Assembly: GCA_021234155.1 (NCBI GenBank)
Contig: JAJEKV010000005.1
Span: 24,319,584-24,383,583, forward strand
DNA from: Isoetes taiwanensis
Lineage: Eukaryota; Streptophyta; Lycopodiopsida; Isoetales; Isoetaceae
Length of the DNA stretch: 64,000 nt
Reading direction: 5' to 3'
Of this stretch, positions 22,226 through 34,128 are shown one piece after another. A program made the position numbers and the translations under genes. Positions within the stretch are counted from its first letter, which is position 1. Each line of letters begins with the position of its first letter. Under the pieces are notes generated by a model, which worked only from the letters and a program-made list of their open reading frames with translations, was not told the DNA's origin and ran no database searches.

Positions 22226-23159
22226 TCATGCTAAAAAGAAAGAGGAAGGCTGAGTGCGCCGACTCCCATACTTCAACCTCACGGCTTGACATGTTGAGAA
22301 GTTTGCCTTGATGGGAAGTTGAACTAGGCGCTTCGAGGGAAATGAATGTGGCAAGGGTGAAGTCATATGGAATAAATAGGCCAACAAGTGAGCGGATGGA
22401 AGTATGACAATGGCTGGTGCACCTGCATGGAAATAAAAATGTTCAGCATTTGCAAGCCTGCTTGGTGGGATGTTGATTTGGCGGTGTTTGCTAAAGGGAT
22501 AGGAATATGAAAAGAAGAGTATATGATAAGGCTTGATGCTAGGTAGGACCACAAATGTGCGGATGAATGATGGCCAACTGGTTTGCATGACAAATAAAGA
22601 TGATTAGCATTTGCAAGCCTGCTTGGTGGGATGTTGATTTGGCAGTGCTTGCTAAAGGAATAGGAATATGAAAAGAAGAGTATATGATAAGGCTTGATGC
22701 TAGGTAGGACCACAAATGTGCGGATGAATAATGGCCCGACTGATGCACACGCATGACAAATAAAGATGATTAGCATTTGCAAGCCTGCTTGTGTGGGATG
22801 TTGATTTGGCGAGCTTGCTAGAAGGACATGATCATGAAGTGAAGGTAAGGAATAAGGCTCGGATCTTTGGGCGGGATCACTAATGCCTGATGAATGATGA
22901 TGGTGGTGGTGAACTGCATGGAAAATATTCAACCTCTTGAAGACAACATCCACGGATTTGCTAAACCACTGTTAAAAGCTACACATGACATTTTAAGCGG
23001 TAACAAAGTCAGAATAATACTTAATCAATCACGACAACATCTGAGAACAAAATGTTTTTGATGTTTTTGATGTTTTTATCTTTTATAATTTTTTCTCAAA
23101 GTTGAATTTATGTCTAAACACACTTAAATCCTAATTTAAGTTAAGGATGCATCTTCAGA
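22226..23159 (-). repeat. Family C 3' UTR with 161-166 bp tandem repeat
   Basis: The marker TGCAAGCCTG recurs at 22451, 22612 and 22778, so the unit is 161-166 bp with about three copies in 22396-22900. On the minus strand the unit shares GTGGTCCTACC-type and CATCTTTATT segments with the 165-bp unit of family A. The segment next to the LTR (22226-22250) is pyrimidine-rich on the sense strand and ends GCATGA, not a polypurine tract. Proteins predicted here are artefacts of the repeat. Confidence 0.75.
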
Positions 23160-24420
23160 TTATGCAAACAAACATAGGGCAACATGTTGTTGCCAATACC
23201 TCTTCAAATGTAGAATGTTGATAGGATTTGGGTAGCTTATAGTTATCTTCCACGAGATCTTAACCGGTATGAATCTCGTCTGCTACACCTATAACTTCAA
23301 AAGGACCCTCCCATAAATTCTCAAATTTGCTTGCAACCTTCTCCCTTGCTTTATTCCATTTCAAAACCAATTCCCTTCCTTGAATATTCCTTGGAGCTTG
23401 TGGCGACTTTAAAGGCTGCAACATCCTTGGCCTTTTTAATCATAACATGACATTTTACGCTTCATATCTGTGCTCATCCAATTGCATCAGCCTTACACAC
23501 CTTTCCCTCACGGCTTCTTCCATTTCAGATTGATTCTATGAGCCAACCTTAATGAAGGTAACTTCGAGCTCTATAGGAACCACTGATTCCACACCATAAA
23601 CCAAGCTAAATGGAGTGTGATTGGTAGAATTTTTTTTTGTAGTTCTATAAGCCCACAATGCATCATAAAGTTTTTCATGCCAATCTCTTTTTGACAAACT
23701 AGGTTTTTGCAATATGGACTTAAGAACCTTGTTTGTTGATTACGCTTGGCCATTTCCACGTGGATGGATAGTAGGCTGAACTCTTTACATGCTTAACCTT
23801 AAGGATCTCTAGGAGTGTAGCAATAACTTGATTTACAAACTGAGTTCCCTCATAGGATATAATTTTAAAAGGTATCCCAAACTGCTGCAAATATTTTCAT
23901 GCGGGAACCTAGCGGTTGTAAAAGCATTTGCTTCCCTAAAGTACGACTTACGCCCATTTAGTGAAGTAATGTCATTTGCAACCAAGATATATTGATGTTG
24001 GCGGATGAAGGGGGATCTAAGGGTCCTATAAAATCCAAACCCCAAACTTGGAATGGTCGAGGGTGATACAATGGCTGTAAGTGGTCTTTGGCTGCAATAT
24101 TCTTTTTCAAAATCGGCACTTATGACAACTTTTAATTTTATTATAACAATCTTTAAACAAGGTTGGCCAAAAATACCACGACCTCATGATCTTCTTTCTT
24201 TGTAGTATCTACGACATAATAATGGCCTCCACAAATGCCTTCATGGCATGCCTCTATGATTAATTCAGCCTCACCCTTGTCAACACACACGGCAGCACCC
24301 TTCTTTATCCACCTTGCATAGCACACCTTCAATGAGCCTAAAAGTTTTACACTTTTCCTTGAACCTCCTCGGTGGCTGCTATTGAGATCTTTTGGTATCT
24401 CGGCATGCTCCAAAAATTCT
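23160..24420 (-). pseudogene. Family C integrase remnant
   Basis: The end of pol is a TAA at 23160-23162 after RYWQQH. HHCC is recognisable as ACHEGICGGHY near 24235. QHQYILVA (about 23985) and ANAFTTARFPHENIC (23895-23945) mark the catalytic core. Several frame breaks; many positions show CTG or CAG replaced by ACG, CGG or CGA relative to A and B. Likely an intact or nearly intact integrase before consensus damage, but that is inference. Confidence 0.8.
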
Positions 24421-25900
24421 TAATGTCAACACGCCAATCAATCATCTCAACGCCAAAAGCTACTATGTTAGTTGTATTTTCCTCATTCAAACCTTCTTGA
24501 TCTTCATACTTAAACATCATATTAGGCAAATAAGCACTAGGATCTTCAAGAACTTTAATTACTTTAATGTCAATATCATAATTTTGTACCTTACAAGCCC
24601 ATCGCATAACTTTGCCTTTGGTAAATTTTTTTGCAAACAATAGTGTCAATGGGTTTTGCTTCATGAAAACACGGGTATATTTGTTAAGCGGTAAGTGTCC
24701 ATGCTTTTCCAATAAGAACATTAGTGCAGCGGCACTTTTTTCTAATCTTTGATATCTAAGTTACGTGTCGGACCATTTTTGCTTGAAAAGGCTATAATTC
24801 CATGTTCTGTAGCGGGGCTATACCTATGGCTCTCTTGGTCACACTTATATATGCGATTGAAAGTTTTTTTGTAAGATCAGGAGGTTTTAAAATAGTAGGA
24901 TTGCAAAGGGTTTCTATAATTTCCTCAAAAGCTCTCGGCAAACATCATCCCATTTTATAAAAATATACTTACTCTCTTCCTTGGAGTATTTACCAACCAC
25001 TGGTCAACTTTGGCTATAGGACAAATAATGTGTGATAAGTGAGGCACATATATCCTAAGAAAACTTGTCATCCCCATAAAACCTTTAACCTTTTTGAGGG
25101 GTTTACGGTGGTGTCAACTTCTTCAAGGCTTCCAATTTCCCTATGACCACGGATCCCTTGAGTTGATATCTCATGTCCAAGAAGATCCCCTTTAGAACAG
25201 AAGAAAACACATTTCTTAGGATTTAGGCTCACTCCACTTCCCTGCATAATGAACATATTTTTGTTAGCAATGGCTGAAATGATCTCGATAAATGTGCCTA
25301 AACACAAATCATCGAAACACCACGAAGTAATTGTGGGCATCTCCTTGAAAATAGTGTCCATAGCTCTCACGAAAAGTGGCAGGAGCATTCATTAGTCAAA
25401 AGGCATTTTTTTCATTGCAAAATTACCCCAAAGGTGTAATGAAAGCGAGTCTTTGGTTGATCCTCCTCCTTTATCTTTGATTTGATTGAAACACGAAAAA
25501 CCATCAAGAATGAAAACATTTCCTTACACTCTGCATATAGCACTTCCTCTAAAAAGGTAGAGGATAACGGTCCTTAATTGTGGCTTTGTTGAGCTCCCTA
25601 TAATCAATGCATATCCTAATTGTCTTATTCTTTTTTTCCGGGTACTATACAAGATAACCATTACGGATTCATAATTTCTGCTATTACCCCGGCATCCTTC
25701 ATCCTATTCAATTCTTCCCTAATCAAGGTCATCAATGATCCATTTATCCTCCTCGGTTTTTTTGTATTCTTGGCTTAACTCCTTCCTTTGTTTTATCTCA
25801 AATTCACAAATCTTCTTGTCAACCCCTTTCAGCTCATCATAATCCCAAGCAAATACATCACTCCATTCTTCAAAAAAATCTCTTACCCTACTCTCATCCT
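24347..25900 (-). pseudogene. Family C RT and RNase H-like remnant
   Basis: RT pieces: FDDLCLG near 25290-25320 where the active site YLDD is expected, GVSLNPKKCVFFCSKGDLLGHEIS (25180-25245), and the N-terminal DYRDLNKA region near 25590 in broken frames. The RNase H-like part (24347-24721) reads FLLEKHGHLPLN...MKQNPLTLLFAKKF...RWACKVQNYD and lacks the catalytic Asp motifs, as in A and B. Confidence 0.8.
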
Positions 25901-25985
25901 CTTCTGAAATAAATCCCTACATAAAGAGTCCTTTCTGATTATTCTTTTTTTATCTTGACTCCACGGCCTTTTTTCCTCACTAGCA

Positions 25986-27130
25986 TTAATCACTAATATG
26001 GGATACAAGCTGGCTGTAATTCTTTCCTCTCAATTCTTCCTCATTGATGGCACCTTCAGCTAGATGCTCTAATAGAACACTTACGCAAAGTGCATCGACC
26101 TCTGAATTAAACTCCCTTGGTATATGATGTATCTCCCATCTTTTTGAAATCAATAATTCTCCCAAAACTTCATCCCTTAAGAAAATCATATCCGGATTCT
26201 TTGGTGATATTCTCCCAATACTGTTTTGCAAACAATTTGAGAATCTCCAAATATAACCAGCTCATTAATTCCCAAATGTTTGGCTTCTTGTAAGCACTGC
26301 TAATAGAAACTCGTATTCGCCACATTTGATGTTATCCACGAGTAAATTCTGCCAACTTTAGCCAAAAGCTTGTTAGAGTTATCTCGATAATTGCGAGAAG
26401 AAGCGACAACATTCAATTTTTTGATATACCTCCATCAAACCACATGTATGCATGTTCACCAGATTTTTTTAGCTTACCCTCTTCTATTGAACATGTTGCA
26501 ATTGTAGGAACAGAAATCTCATATTCTCCACAAGGATTTTGGGATAGCATGTCTATCTCTAAGAAATTTAAGGCCTCGGTTCTCCAACCCATTTGTAGAG
26601 AGTCACTTTCTTTTTCCCATCTGAAATAATACATTCTCCCTTGGACCACAGCGGCCTTGCATCCCACATGTGAGACAACCATTTCCTGCCCAAAGTAGAT
26701 CATAAATATCAGTATTCTCATCAACCCCTTCAAAAGCTACCACCACAAAACTAGCGACCACAATAATACCCTCAATGTCAACTAAAACACTACTAATTAT
26801 CCCTATAGGATGAATTTTTGTGTTAGAGAATGATTTCAAAACCATAGGTGCTCGTCTATCACATTCCAAACCACAAGATTTCATTATGTGATGTGGCATC
26901 ACATTCAAAGGGAACCACCATCTAATAATACTTTGGTTAGAACCTTTTTACCAATGTTTGCAACACAAGTAAAAGGCCACGGATCAGCATCATCACGGGA
27001 TAATACAAGCTCACCAACATGATTAGTAAACATATCCTCTTTTTCCTCATTTAAACTCAACAACTTTTTTTTACGTAAGAGGGAGCAATCCTTAGCAAGG
27101 TTAGTAAGTCTATGCTTATCTTAGAATTTT
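25986..27130 (-). pseudogene. Family C protease and upstream RNase H remnant
   Basis: Protease region 26603-27130, with MNVMPHHIMKSCGLE, SFSNTKIHPIGI and DIYDLL. The upstream RNase H begins at YMWFDGGISKN (26415-26450) and ends with WEIHHIPREFNSEVDALC (26085-26140), keeping the first and last acids; the middle is frameshifted. It again lies before RT. Confidence 0.8.
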
Positions 27131-28506
27131 TTTTTAGCAAAATCTCCAAATCTTCTCCTTCTTTATCTTTTTTTCTTGCAAATTTTTGGGCTGGAGGAGG
27201 TGGTACTACCTGAATAATTTCATCTTTCCTCTCCTTATCTTGATGAACAACTTTTTGAGCAAGGGGATGAGATAATACCTGATTGCCTTCAAAATCTTTA
27301 CCTCTTCTTGCATTCCCTTCTTTGGTTACAAATTACGCTTCTTTGCCTTTGGATTCCGGCATTCCTCAGTGTGTATGACCAAAATCTCTTCTTGATCCTC
27401 CATTTCTGCACAAATCGATAGATGCACTTGTTTTACTGTTGCTTTGGCTAACTCTTGTCTAGCAAAATACTCTTTGACACTACACTTATCTTCAAGATGA
27501 CCTATGCCCTTACAAAAGTACAAAGCAGGGACATTCTTTACCATAATGCCCTCTCCTACCACACTTAAGGCAAGGCCTATAATAACAAACTTGAGGAAGA
27601 ATGACTATCCCTTAGACAATGAATGCATGGGGAAAGACCCTTTTCTCAGGTTTGGATGCCTTCAACTCTTGAAGTTGTTTAGTCACTTCAGCCAATGCCT
27701 CGACCATCTTGAGCAACTCAGATTTTTTGAATCTGCGGTAGGGATAATTGCCTCCTCGGCCTTGGTAGTTCTCTTCTCCTACGCACGGCATAGATTGGCA
27801 GCGATGTTGTGTATTCTGTTCAAATTACGGTGAAAAAGGATCATTAGTAAATCGCATCATAGGTTGGGTTGAGCGAGAAATAAACATCTGCTAATTACGT
27901 AGCTTTAGTAAAGGCCTTATGTATGGTGTCAAATCCTTGAGAATCACGTATCACGGTCATCTTCTTGTGCACCCTAGGTGCGTCACTTAATCCATTTATA
28001 AAAGCTGCTACTAAATCCAAAGTATGATGGAGGACATGCTCGGTTTGGCATTTTAACAAATATGCATTAAACCTTTACGTATATTGATGAATAGTCTCAC
28101 CATGCTTGATGTGGAATGAGTGTAGCTCGAGCTAATTCTCTTGGCTTAACCAATTTCCCAAATCTGGTTAGAAACTTAGGCACAATATCTTCCCATGTTC
28201 TAGTACCTAAAGCGGTCCACATAATCCAACCATGCTCTTACCTCCTCATTCTTGAAACATTTCTTGAATTAGAGCTTGCGGCCTTTCTTGTGTCCATAAT
28301 CTGGTAATATTCCTCAAAAACCTTCAAAAATAATTAGCATTTATGCTAGGATCAAAAGTTGGTGCGAGGCGGCACACTAAGCTCATAAGATTGATGGAGA
28401 CAAGTGTTCCCCAATACATTGATTCCTTGGGGCACTGTGAGAACTCTCGGGGTTTTCTTGTGCCTCGGCTGCTTTCGGTATGATCATTTCCCCTTCTTGG
28501 TGCCAT
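27131..28506 (-). pseudogene. Family C gag remnant (inner copy)
   Basis: ATG at 28506 (MAPRRGNDHTE). The capsid-like region and knuckles can be followed in three frames; the third knuckle is CKGIGHLEDKC near 27490-27530. It can be compared base by base with the outer fragment 30927-31696, where TTCTGCACAGC, ATTCTGGTG and GAACAGAAAT appear here as CTACGCACGGC, ATTACGGTG and GAGCGAGAAAT. That comparison is the clearest evidence of CAG/CTG-specific errors in the window. Confidence 0.83.
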
Positions 28507-28529
28507 TAATTCTTCTTCAAAGTATAGTA

Positions 28530-28547
28530 ATCTCGGTAGAACCTCCA
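28530..28547 (-). other. Primer-binding site, tRNA-Gln type (inner C)
   Basis: Minus strand TGGAGGTTCTACCGAGAT, three bases from the LTR end; identical to family A. Confidence 0.78.
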
Positions 28548-28550
28548 AAA

Positions 28551-30926
28551 TGTTGAAGGCTTTTTTTTGGCAAAACCTCCAACCTAATGGTTTAAAACCT
28601 CCGGGTTGCTTAAGGCAACCACTACGAATCACCAAAACTGGAAAAGTCCTTTGAAATTTCAAGATCGGTTGCTTTCCACTGAAGCAAAAAAAATGGTCGA
28701 CCATAAACTTGTGCCATTTAAAATCAAATCAAGCAAATCAATTGATTTTTTGATAGAGATCTTCTTAACGGATGTGGGAATCGGTGTTCAAAAGTCTAGA
28801 TAAATTTGAGATAAGCAAGGTTCTCAAAATCACACATTTGGGTCAAAAATTGGTCAATACCAGCAGCGACAAGCTATTTTTTGCAGATTGAAGATGGAAC
28901 AAGTTTTTTTTAGTTTTGGAAATTTGAGATATCTCTGTTTGGTGTCTAGATTGAAGGCAACTTAAAATTGCAGGAAATTAACAACCTAAAGGGTAGAATT
29001 TGATTAAAATCTCCTATCGGTCATTGTGCAAGAACAGAGAAGCAACTTTACCTAATATGAAATCTAATTGGCTTTTTGTGTTTTTCAAGTGTATCGGTTC
29101 GGAAATACCCTCTAGTTATAGTGCATAAAAATTTCAAACTAAATTATTTTTTAGTTTTCTGAAAATCAAGGATTAAACTCAAGAACAATCACCACACGAA
29201 TTTTTTTTTCTAAGGTCAGATTTTCATTCAAGAAGCTATTCAAAAGATCAACATCAATTTCCTGAGTCTAATGGTCTCGGGAAAAACAATCAAACAGATC
29301 AAATTGTCAATAATCTCAAAAGTGGTCGATAATCTCAATAGCGAGTCAATTCTTAGAATTTGGAGGCTAGAGGAGCAAATGCAGACTAGGAATCAGTCAA
29401 TCCGGCTCGGGAAAAGCTTCAAGTCGGCGTTCTTCGCATACAACCCCGAGAAAACAATGCAAGATCTCAATCCATCTTAAGCGGCCTGTTTGGTTCAAAT
29501 CTTGGCAAATTCTGTTTGAAATTCAAATTTTTGTTTGTTTATGAGTCGGTATGGATGCGTGTAGGTGAATGGAGGGTGCAGAGCTATGATTAAGCAGGTA
29601 ATTCCAACCAATTTTCGGATCTTGGCCTTCGCCGAAAATTAGGGTTCTTGAAAAATAGTCCAAAATATCCACGGGCATGTTTAGAAAAAGCGGACTAGTG
29701 TATAAAAGGAATTTTACCGCAATTTCTTCGAATAAGCGTGCCATTATGAAGGGGGAACCGGCCCGTGCCCGGCCCCCATGCCCCATGGTGCCACGTGGAG
29801 GGTGTGGATTGGTGGATGAGCTGGCAGGGGGGGAGGTAGAAAATGCTAGGTGGGGTAGAATAGGAAAATTTTTTTTAATTTTTTATAGAAAGGCACGAAT
29901 CTCAAGGCAATAATCCAAAGGCCAAGATAAAGGATATTAGCATATTCTCCCATCTCAATTGGAATCTTTTGCTAGGAATAATTTTTTGCATAGCTTAACC
30001 ATAGGATGTGAAATATGGCAAAAAAAGATGACTAGGCAATTGTGATGGCATATGACATGGCAATGGTGATGACTAGGCAAATGACATGGCAATGTATCTT
30101 GACTCAATTTTTTGTCTAGCCAAAAAACTTTTTCAACTTATGGATGTGGATGACACGTGTATGGCATATATGATGATGAGGAGGATGATGTGCAAATGAC
30201 ATGGCACTCCCAAGTGGCAATATTACATAGAATCATAATCAACTTGAAAAATGGAAGCCCTTTAGCCAATTTTTAATTTTTGAACTTGGGGATGGAGGGA
30301 GTATGATGTAAGTGATGATGAGGAATGATGGAGATGTGAGGTGGCTTCAAGGTTATACGTGGCACAATGCCACCTTTATGCATAACTTTTGCAAATTTCT
30401 TGACCATTTTTCTTTTTGGAAGCTTATCATGGAAATGAATGTATGAAGTTATGGAAGAGATGAGAGTGAAGCTTTTGGCTAGACAAAAAATGTTGTCAAT
30501 TGGAAAACAAGGTTGATTGAGGATGTACCAACTTGGAAATCAAGGAAAGAAGGTGGTATGGGGTGAAATAATGGTATAGGAATTTGCCTCAATATGAACT
30601 TGATCTAGAGTTATTTTGCACATACCATGGAACTCTTGGGGGTCTTCAAAACCTTCTTATGTCTTCAAAGTAAATGTTTGTGTCCTTTGCTCTCTTGTTT
30701 GCTCAAATATGATGACTTGACTTTTTCTTGCTCCTTGTGACCATTTAATTTGATCTAATGAAATAGCTTCCATGAATGTCCTTCCTTAGTCTTCATCAAA
30801 AAAATTCTTCAATGATCTGAAACAAAATAATCCTTCAAGAGTGTAATCAGCTTAAAATCAGCATTGGCAGCTTGTCTTCTTCTTGTGTTGTACAATTTCC
30901 TCTTGCTGCCACAAAATGTGGCAGCA
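28551..30926 (-). repeat. Family C LTR, middle copy
   Basis: 2376 bp, TGTTGAAGG to GGCAGCA. It is the 5' LTR of the inner element. It abuts gag of the outer element at GGATA (30927-30931), which would be one copy of the inner insertion's target duplication. Confidence 0.9.
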
Positions 30927-31696
30927 GGATAATTGCCTCCTCAGCCTTGGTAGTTCTCTTCTCCTTCTGCACAGCATAGATTGGCACTGATGTTGTGTAT
31001 TCCTGTTCAAATTCTGGTGAAAAAGGATCATTAGTAAATCGCATCATAGGTTCAGTTGAACAGAAATAAACATCTGCTAATTCTGTAGCTTTAGTAAAGG
31101 CCTTATGTATGGTGTCAAATCCTTCAGAATCCTGTATCCTGGTCATCTTCTTGTGCACCCTAGGTCTGTCACTTAATCCATTTATAAAAGCTGCTACTAA
31201 ATCCAAAGTATGATGGAGGACATGCTCAGTTTGGCATTTTAACAAATATGCATTAAACCTTTCTGTATATTGATGAATAGTCTCACCATGCTTGATGTGG
31301 AATGAGTGTAGCTCCAGAGCTAATTCTCTTGGCTTAACCAATTTCCCAAATCTGGTTAGAAACTTAGGCACAATATCTTCCCATGTTCTAGTACCTAAAG
31401 CAGTCCACATAATCCAACCATGCTCTTACCTCCTCATTCTTGAAACATTTCTTGAATTCGAGAGCTTGCGACCTTTCTTGTGTCCATAATCTGGTAATAT
31501 TCCTCAAAAACTCAAAAAAATAATTAGCATTTATGCTAGGATCAAAAGTTGGTGCAGGAACCGCACACTAAGCTCATAAGATTGATGGAGACAAGTGTTC
31601 CCCAATACATTGATTCCTTTGGGGCCTGTGAGAACTCGAGGGGTTTTCTTGTGCCTCCGGGTCGCCAAGATGATCATTTCCCCTTCTTGGTGCCAT
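30927..31696 (-). pseudogene. Family C gag fragment (outer copy)
   Basis: Starts at ATG 31696 and runs to the inner LTR. The piece 30847-31410 (plus-strand order) reads cleanly: LRFGKLVKPRELALELHSF-type capsid residues, then CQTEHVLHHTLDLVAAFINGLSDRP and the linker VPIYAVQKEKRTTKAEEA before the LTR cuts it. The N-terminal part (31410-31696) is frameshifted. Confidence 0.82.
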
Positions 31697-31719
31697 TAAT
31701 TCTTCTTCAAAGTATAGTA

Positions 31720-31737
31720 ATCTCGGTAGAACCTCCA
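31720..31737 (-). other. Primer-binding site, tRNA-Gln type (outer C)
   Basis: Identical to the inner copy; minus strand TGGAGGTTCTACCGAGAT. Confidence 0.78.
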
Positions 31738-31740
31738 AAA

Positions 31741-34123
31741 TGTTGAAGGCTTTTTGGCAAAACCTCCAACCTAATGGTTTAGAACCTCCAGGTTGCTTAA
31801 GGCAACCACTCGAGAATCACCAAAACACGGAAAAGTCACCGAAATTTCAAGATCGACTGCTTTCCCTGAAGCAAAAAAAAAATGGTCGACCATAAACTTG
31901 TGCCATTTAAAATCAAATCAAGCAAATCAATTGATTTTTGATAGAGATCTTCTTAACAGATGTGGGAATCGGTGTTCAAAAGTCTAGATAGAGCTGAGAT
32001 AAGCAAGGTTCTCAAAATCACACTTCGATTGGGTCAAAATTGGTCAATACCAAAGAAAAGAAGCTATTTTTGCAGATTGAAGATGGAACAAGTTTTTTAG
32101 TTTTGGAAATTTGAGATATCTCTGACTGGTGTCTAGATTGAAGGCAACTTAAAAATTTCAGGAAATTAACAACCTAAAGGGTAGAATTTGATTAAAATCT
32201 CCTATCAGTCTGACTGTGCAAGAACCCGAGAGCAACTTTTACCTAATATGAAATCTAATTGGCTTTTTGTGTTTTTTCAAGTGTATCAGTTCGGAAATAC
32301 CCTCTAGTTATAGTGCATAAAAATTTCAAACTAAATTATTTTTTAGTTTTCTGAAAATCAAGGATTAAACTCAAGAACAATCACCACACGAATTTTTTTC
32401 TAAGGTCGATTTTCATTCAAGAAGCTATTCAAAAGATCAACATCAATTTCCCCTGAGTCTAATGGTCTCGGGAAAAACAATCAAACAGATCAAATTGTCA
32501 ATAATCTCAAAAGTGGTCGATAATCTCAATAGCCCGATCAATTCTTCCGAATTTGGAGGCTAGAGGAGCAAATGCACTAGGAATCACCAATCCGCCTCGG
32601 AAAAGCTTCAAGTCGGCGTTCTTTCACGCATACAACTGAGAAAACAATGCAAGATCTCAATCCATCTTAAACGGCCCTGTTTCAGTTCAAATCTTGGCAA
32701 ATTCCTGTTTGAAATTCAAATTTTTGTTTGTTTATGAGTCGGTATGGATGCGTGTAGGTGAATGGAGGGTGCAGAGCTATGATTAAGCAGGTAATTCCAA
32801 CCAATTTTCCGGATCTTGGCCTTCATCGAAAATTAGGGTTCTTGAAAAATAGTCCAAATATCCCACAGGCATGTTTAGAAAAAGCAGACTAGTGTATAAA
32901 AGGAATTTTACCGCAATTTCTTCCGAATAAACGTGCCATTATGAAGGGGGGGAACCGCCCAGGTGCCCGGCCCCCATGCCCCATGGTGCCACGTGGAGGG
33001 TGTGGATTGGTGGATGAGCTGGCAGGGGGGGAGGTAGAAAATGCTAGGTGGGGTAGAATAGGAAAATTTTTTTTAATTTTTTATAGAAAGGCACGAATCT
33101 CAAGGCAATAATCCAAAGGCCAAGATAAAGGATATTAGCATATTCTCCCATCTCAATTGGAATCTTTTGCTAGGAATAATTTTTTGCATAGCTTAACCAT
33201 AGGATGTGAAATATGGCAAAAAAGATGACTAGGCAATTGTGATGGCATATGACATGGCAATGGTGATGACTAGGCAAATGACATGGCAATGTATCTTGAC
33301 TCAATTTTTTGTCTAGCCAAAAACTTTTTCAACTTATGGATGTGGATGACACGTGTATGGCATATATGATGATGAGGAGGATGATGTGCAAATGACATGG
33401 CACTCCCAAGTGGCAATATTACATAGAATCATAATCAACTTGAAAAATGGAAGCCCTTTAGCCAATTTTTAATTTTTGAACTTGGGGATGGAGGGAGTAT
33501 GATGTAAGTGATGATGAGAAATGATGGAGATGTGAGGTGGCTTCCAAGGTTATACGTGGCACAATGCCACCTTTATGCGTAACTTTTGCAAATTTCTTGA
33601 CCATTTTTCTTTTTGGAAGCTTATCATGGAAATGAATGTATGGAGTTATGGAAGAGATGAGAGTGAAGCTTTTTGGCTAGACAAAAATGTTGTCAATTGG
33701 AAAACAAGGTTGATTGAGGATGTACCAACTTGGAAATCAAGGAAAGAAGGTGGTATGGGGTGAAATAATGGTATAGGAATTTGCCTCAATATGAACTTGA
33801 TCTAGAGTTATTTTGCACATACCATGGAACTCTTGGGGGTCTTCAAAACCTTCTTATGTCTTCAAAGTAAATGTTTGTGTCCTTTGCTCTCTTGTTTGCT
33901 CAAATATGATGACTTGACTTTTTCTTGCTCCTTGTGACCATTTAATTTGATCTAATGAAATAGCTTCCATGAATGTCCTTCCTTAGTCTTCATCAAAAAA
34001 ATTCTTCAATGATCTGAAACAAAATAATCCTTCAAGAGTGTAATCAGCTTAAAATCAGCATTGGCAGCTTGTCTTCTTCTTGTGTTGTACAATTTCCTCT
34101 TGCTGCCACAAAATGTGGCAGCA
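31741..34123 (-). repeat. Family C 5' LTR, right copy
   Basis: 2383 bp. Its biological start is a 23-nt palindrome at 34101-34123 (TGCTGCCACA, loop TTT, TGTGGCAGCA on the minus strand). The biological end folds as GTTGGAGG/CCTTCAAC (31742-31770). The U5 hairpin GGTTGC, loop CTTAA, GCAACC is at 31791-31807, flanked by TGGAGGTTCTA (31780-31790). No gene. Confidence 0.9.
33079..33086 (-). promoter_or_regulatory. TATA-like box in family C LTR
   Basis: Minus strand CTATAAAA, in an AT-rich setting and conserved in all three C LTRs. Plausible pol II TATA box for the element transcript; the start site cannot be placed by eye. Confidence 0.4.
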
Positions 34124-34128
34124 CTTGC
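34124..34128 (+). other. Target-site duplication CTTGC, right copy
   Basis: Pairs with 19837-19841 and defines the outer ends of the family C insertion. Confidence 0.93.

Larger units (their letters stand above)
19842..34123 (-). mobile_element. Ty3/gypsy family C element with three LTRs
   Basis: 14,282 bp between perfect 5-bp duplications. Order on the plus strand: 3' LTR (19842-22225), 3' UTR, complete but damaged pol and gag (to 28506), LTR (28551-30926), an 814-bp gag fragment (30927-31740), 5' LTR (31741-34123). The inner LTR enters gag exactly at its terminus, as a transposition would. The simplest history is that a second C element inserted into gag of the first, then recombination between the two 3' LTRs removed the rest of the outer element. 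Confidence 0.88.

Noticed and set aside
22396-22900. Possible CRISPR-like array
   Set aside because: Units are about 165 bp, contiguous and diverged, without short repeats and unique spacers; it is an element 3' UTR repeat in a plant genome.
22363-22953. 196-codon ORF with internal protein repeats
   Set aside because: It is the translation of the 161-166 bp non-coding tandem repeat in the family C 3' UTR, on both strands and in several frames.
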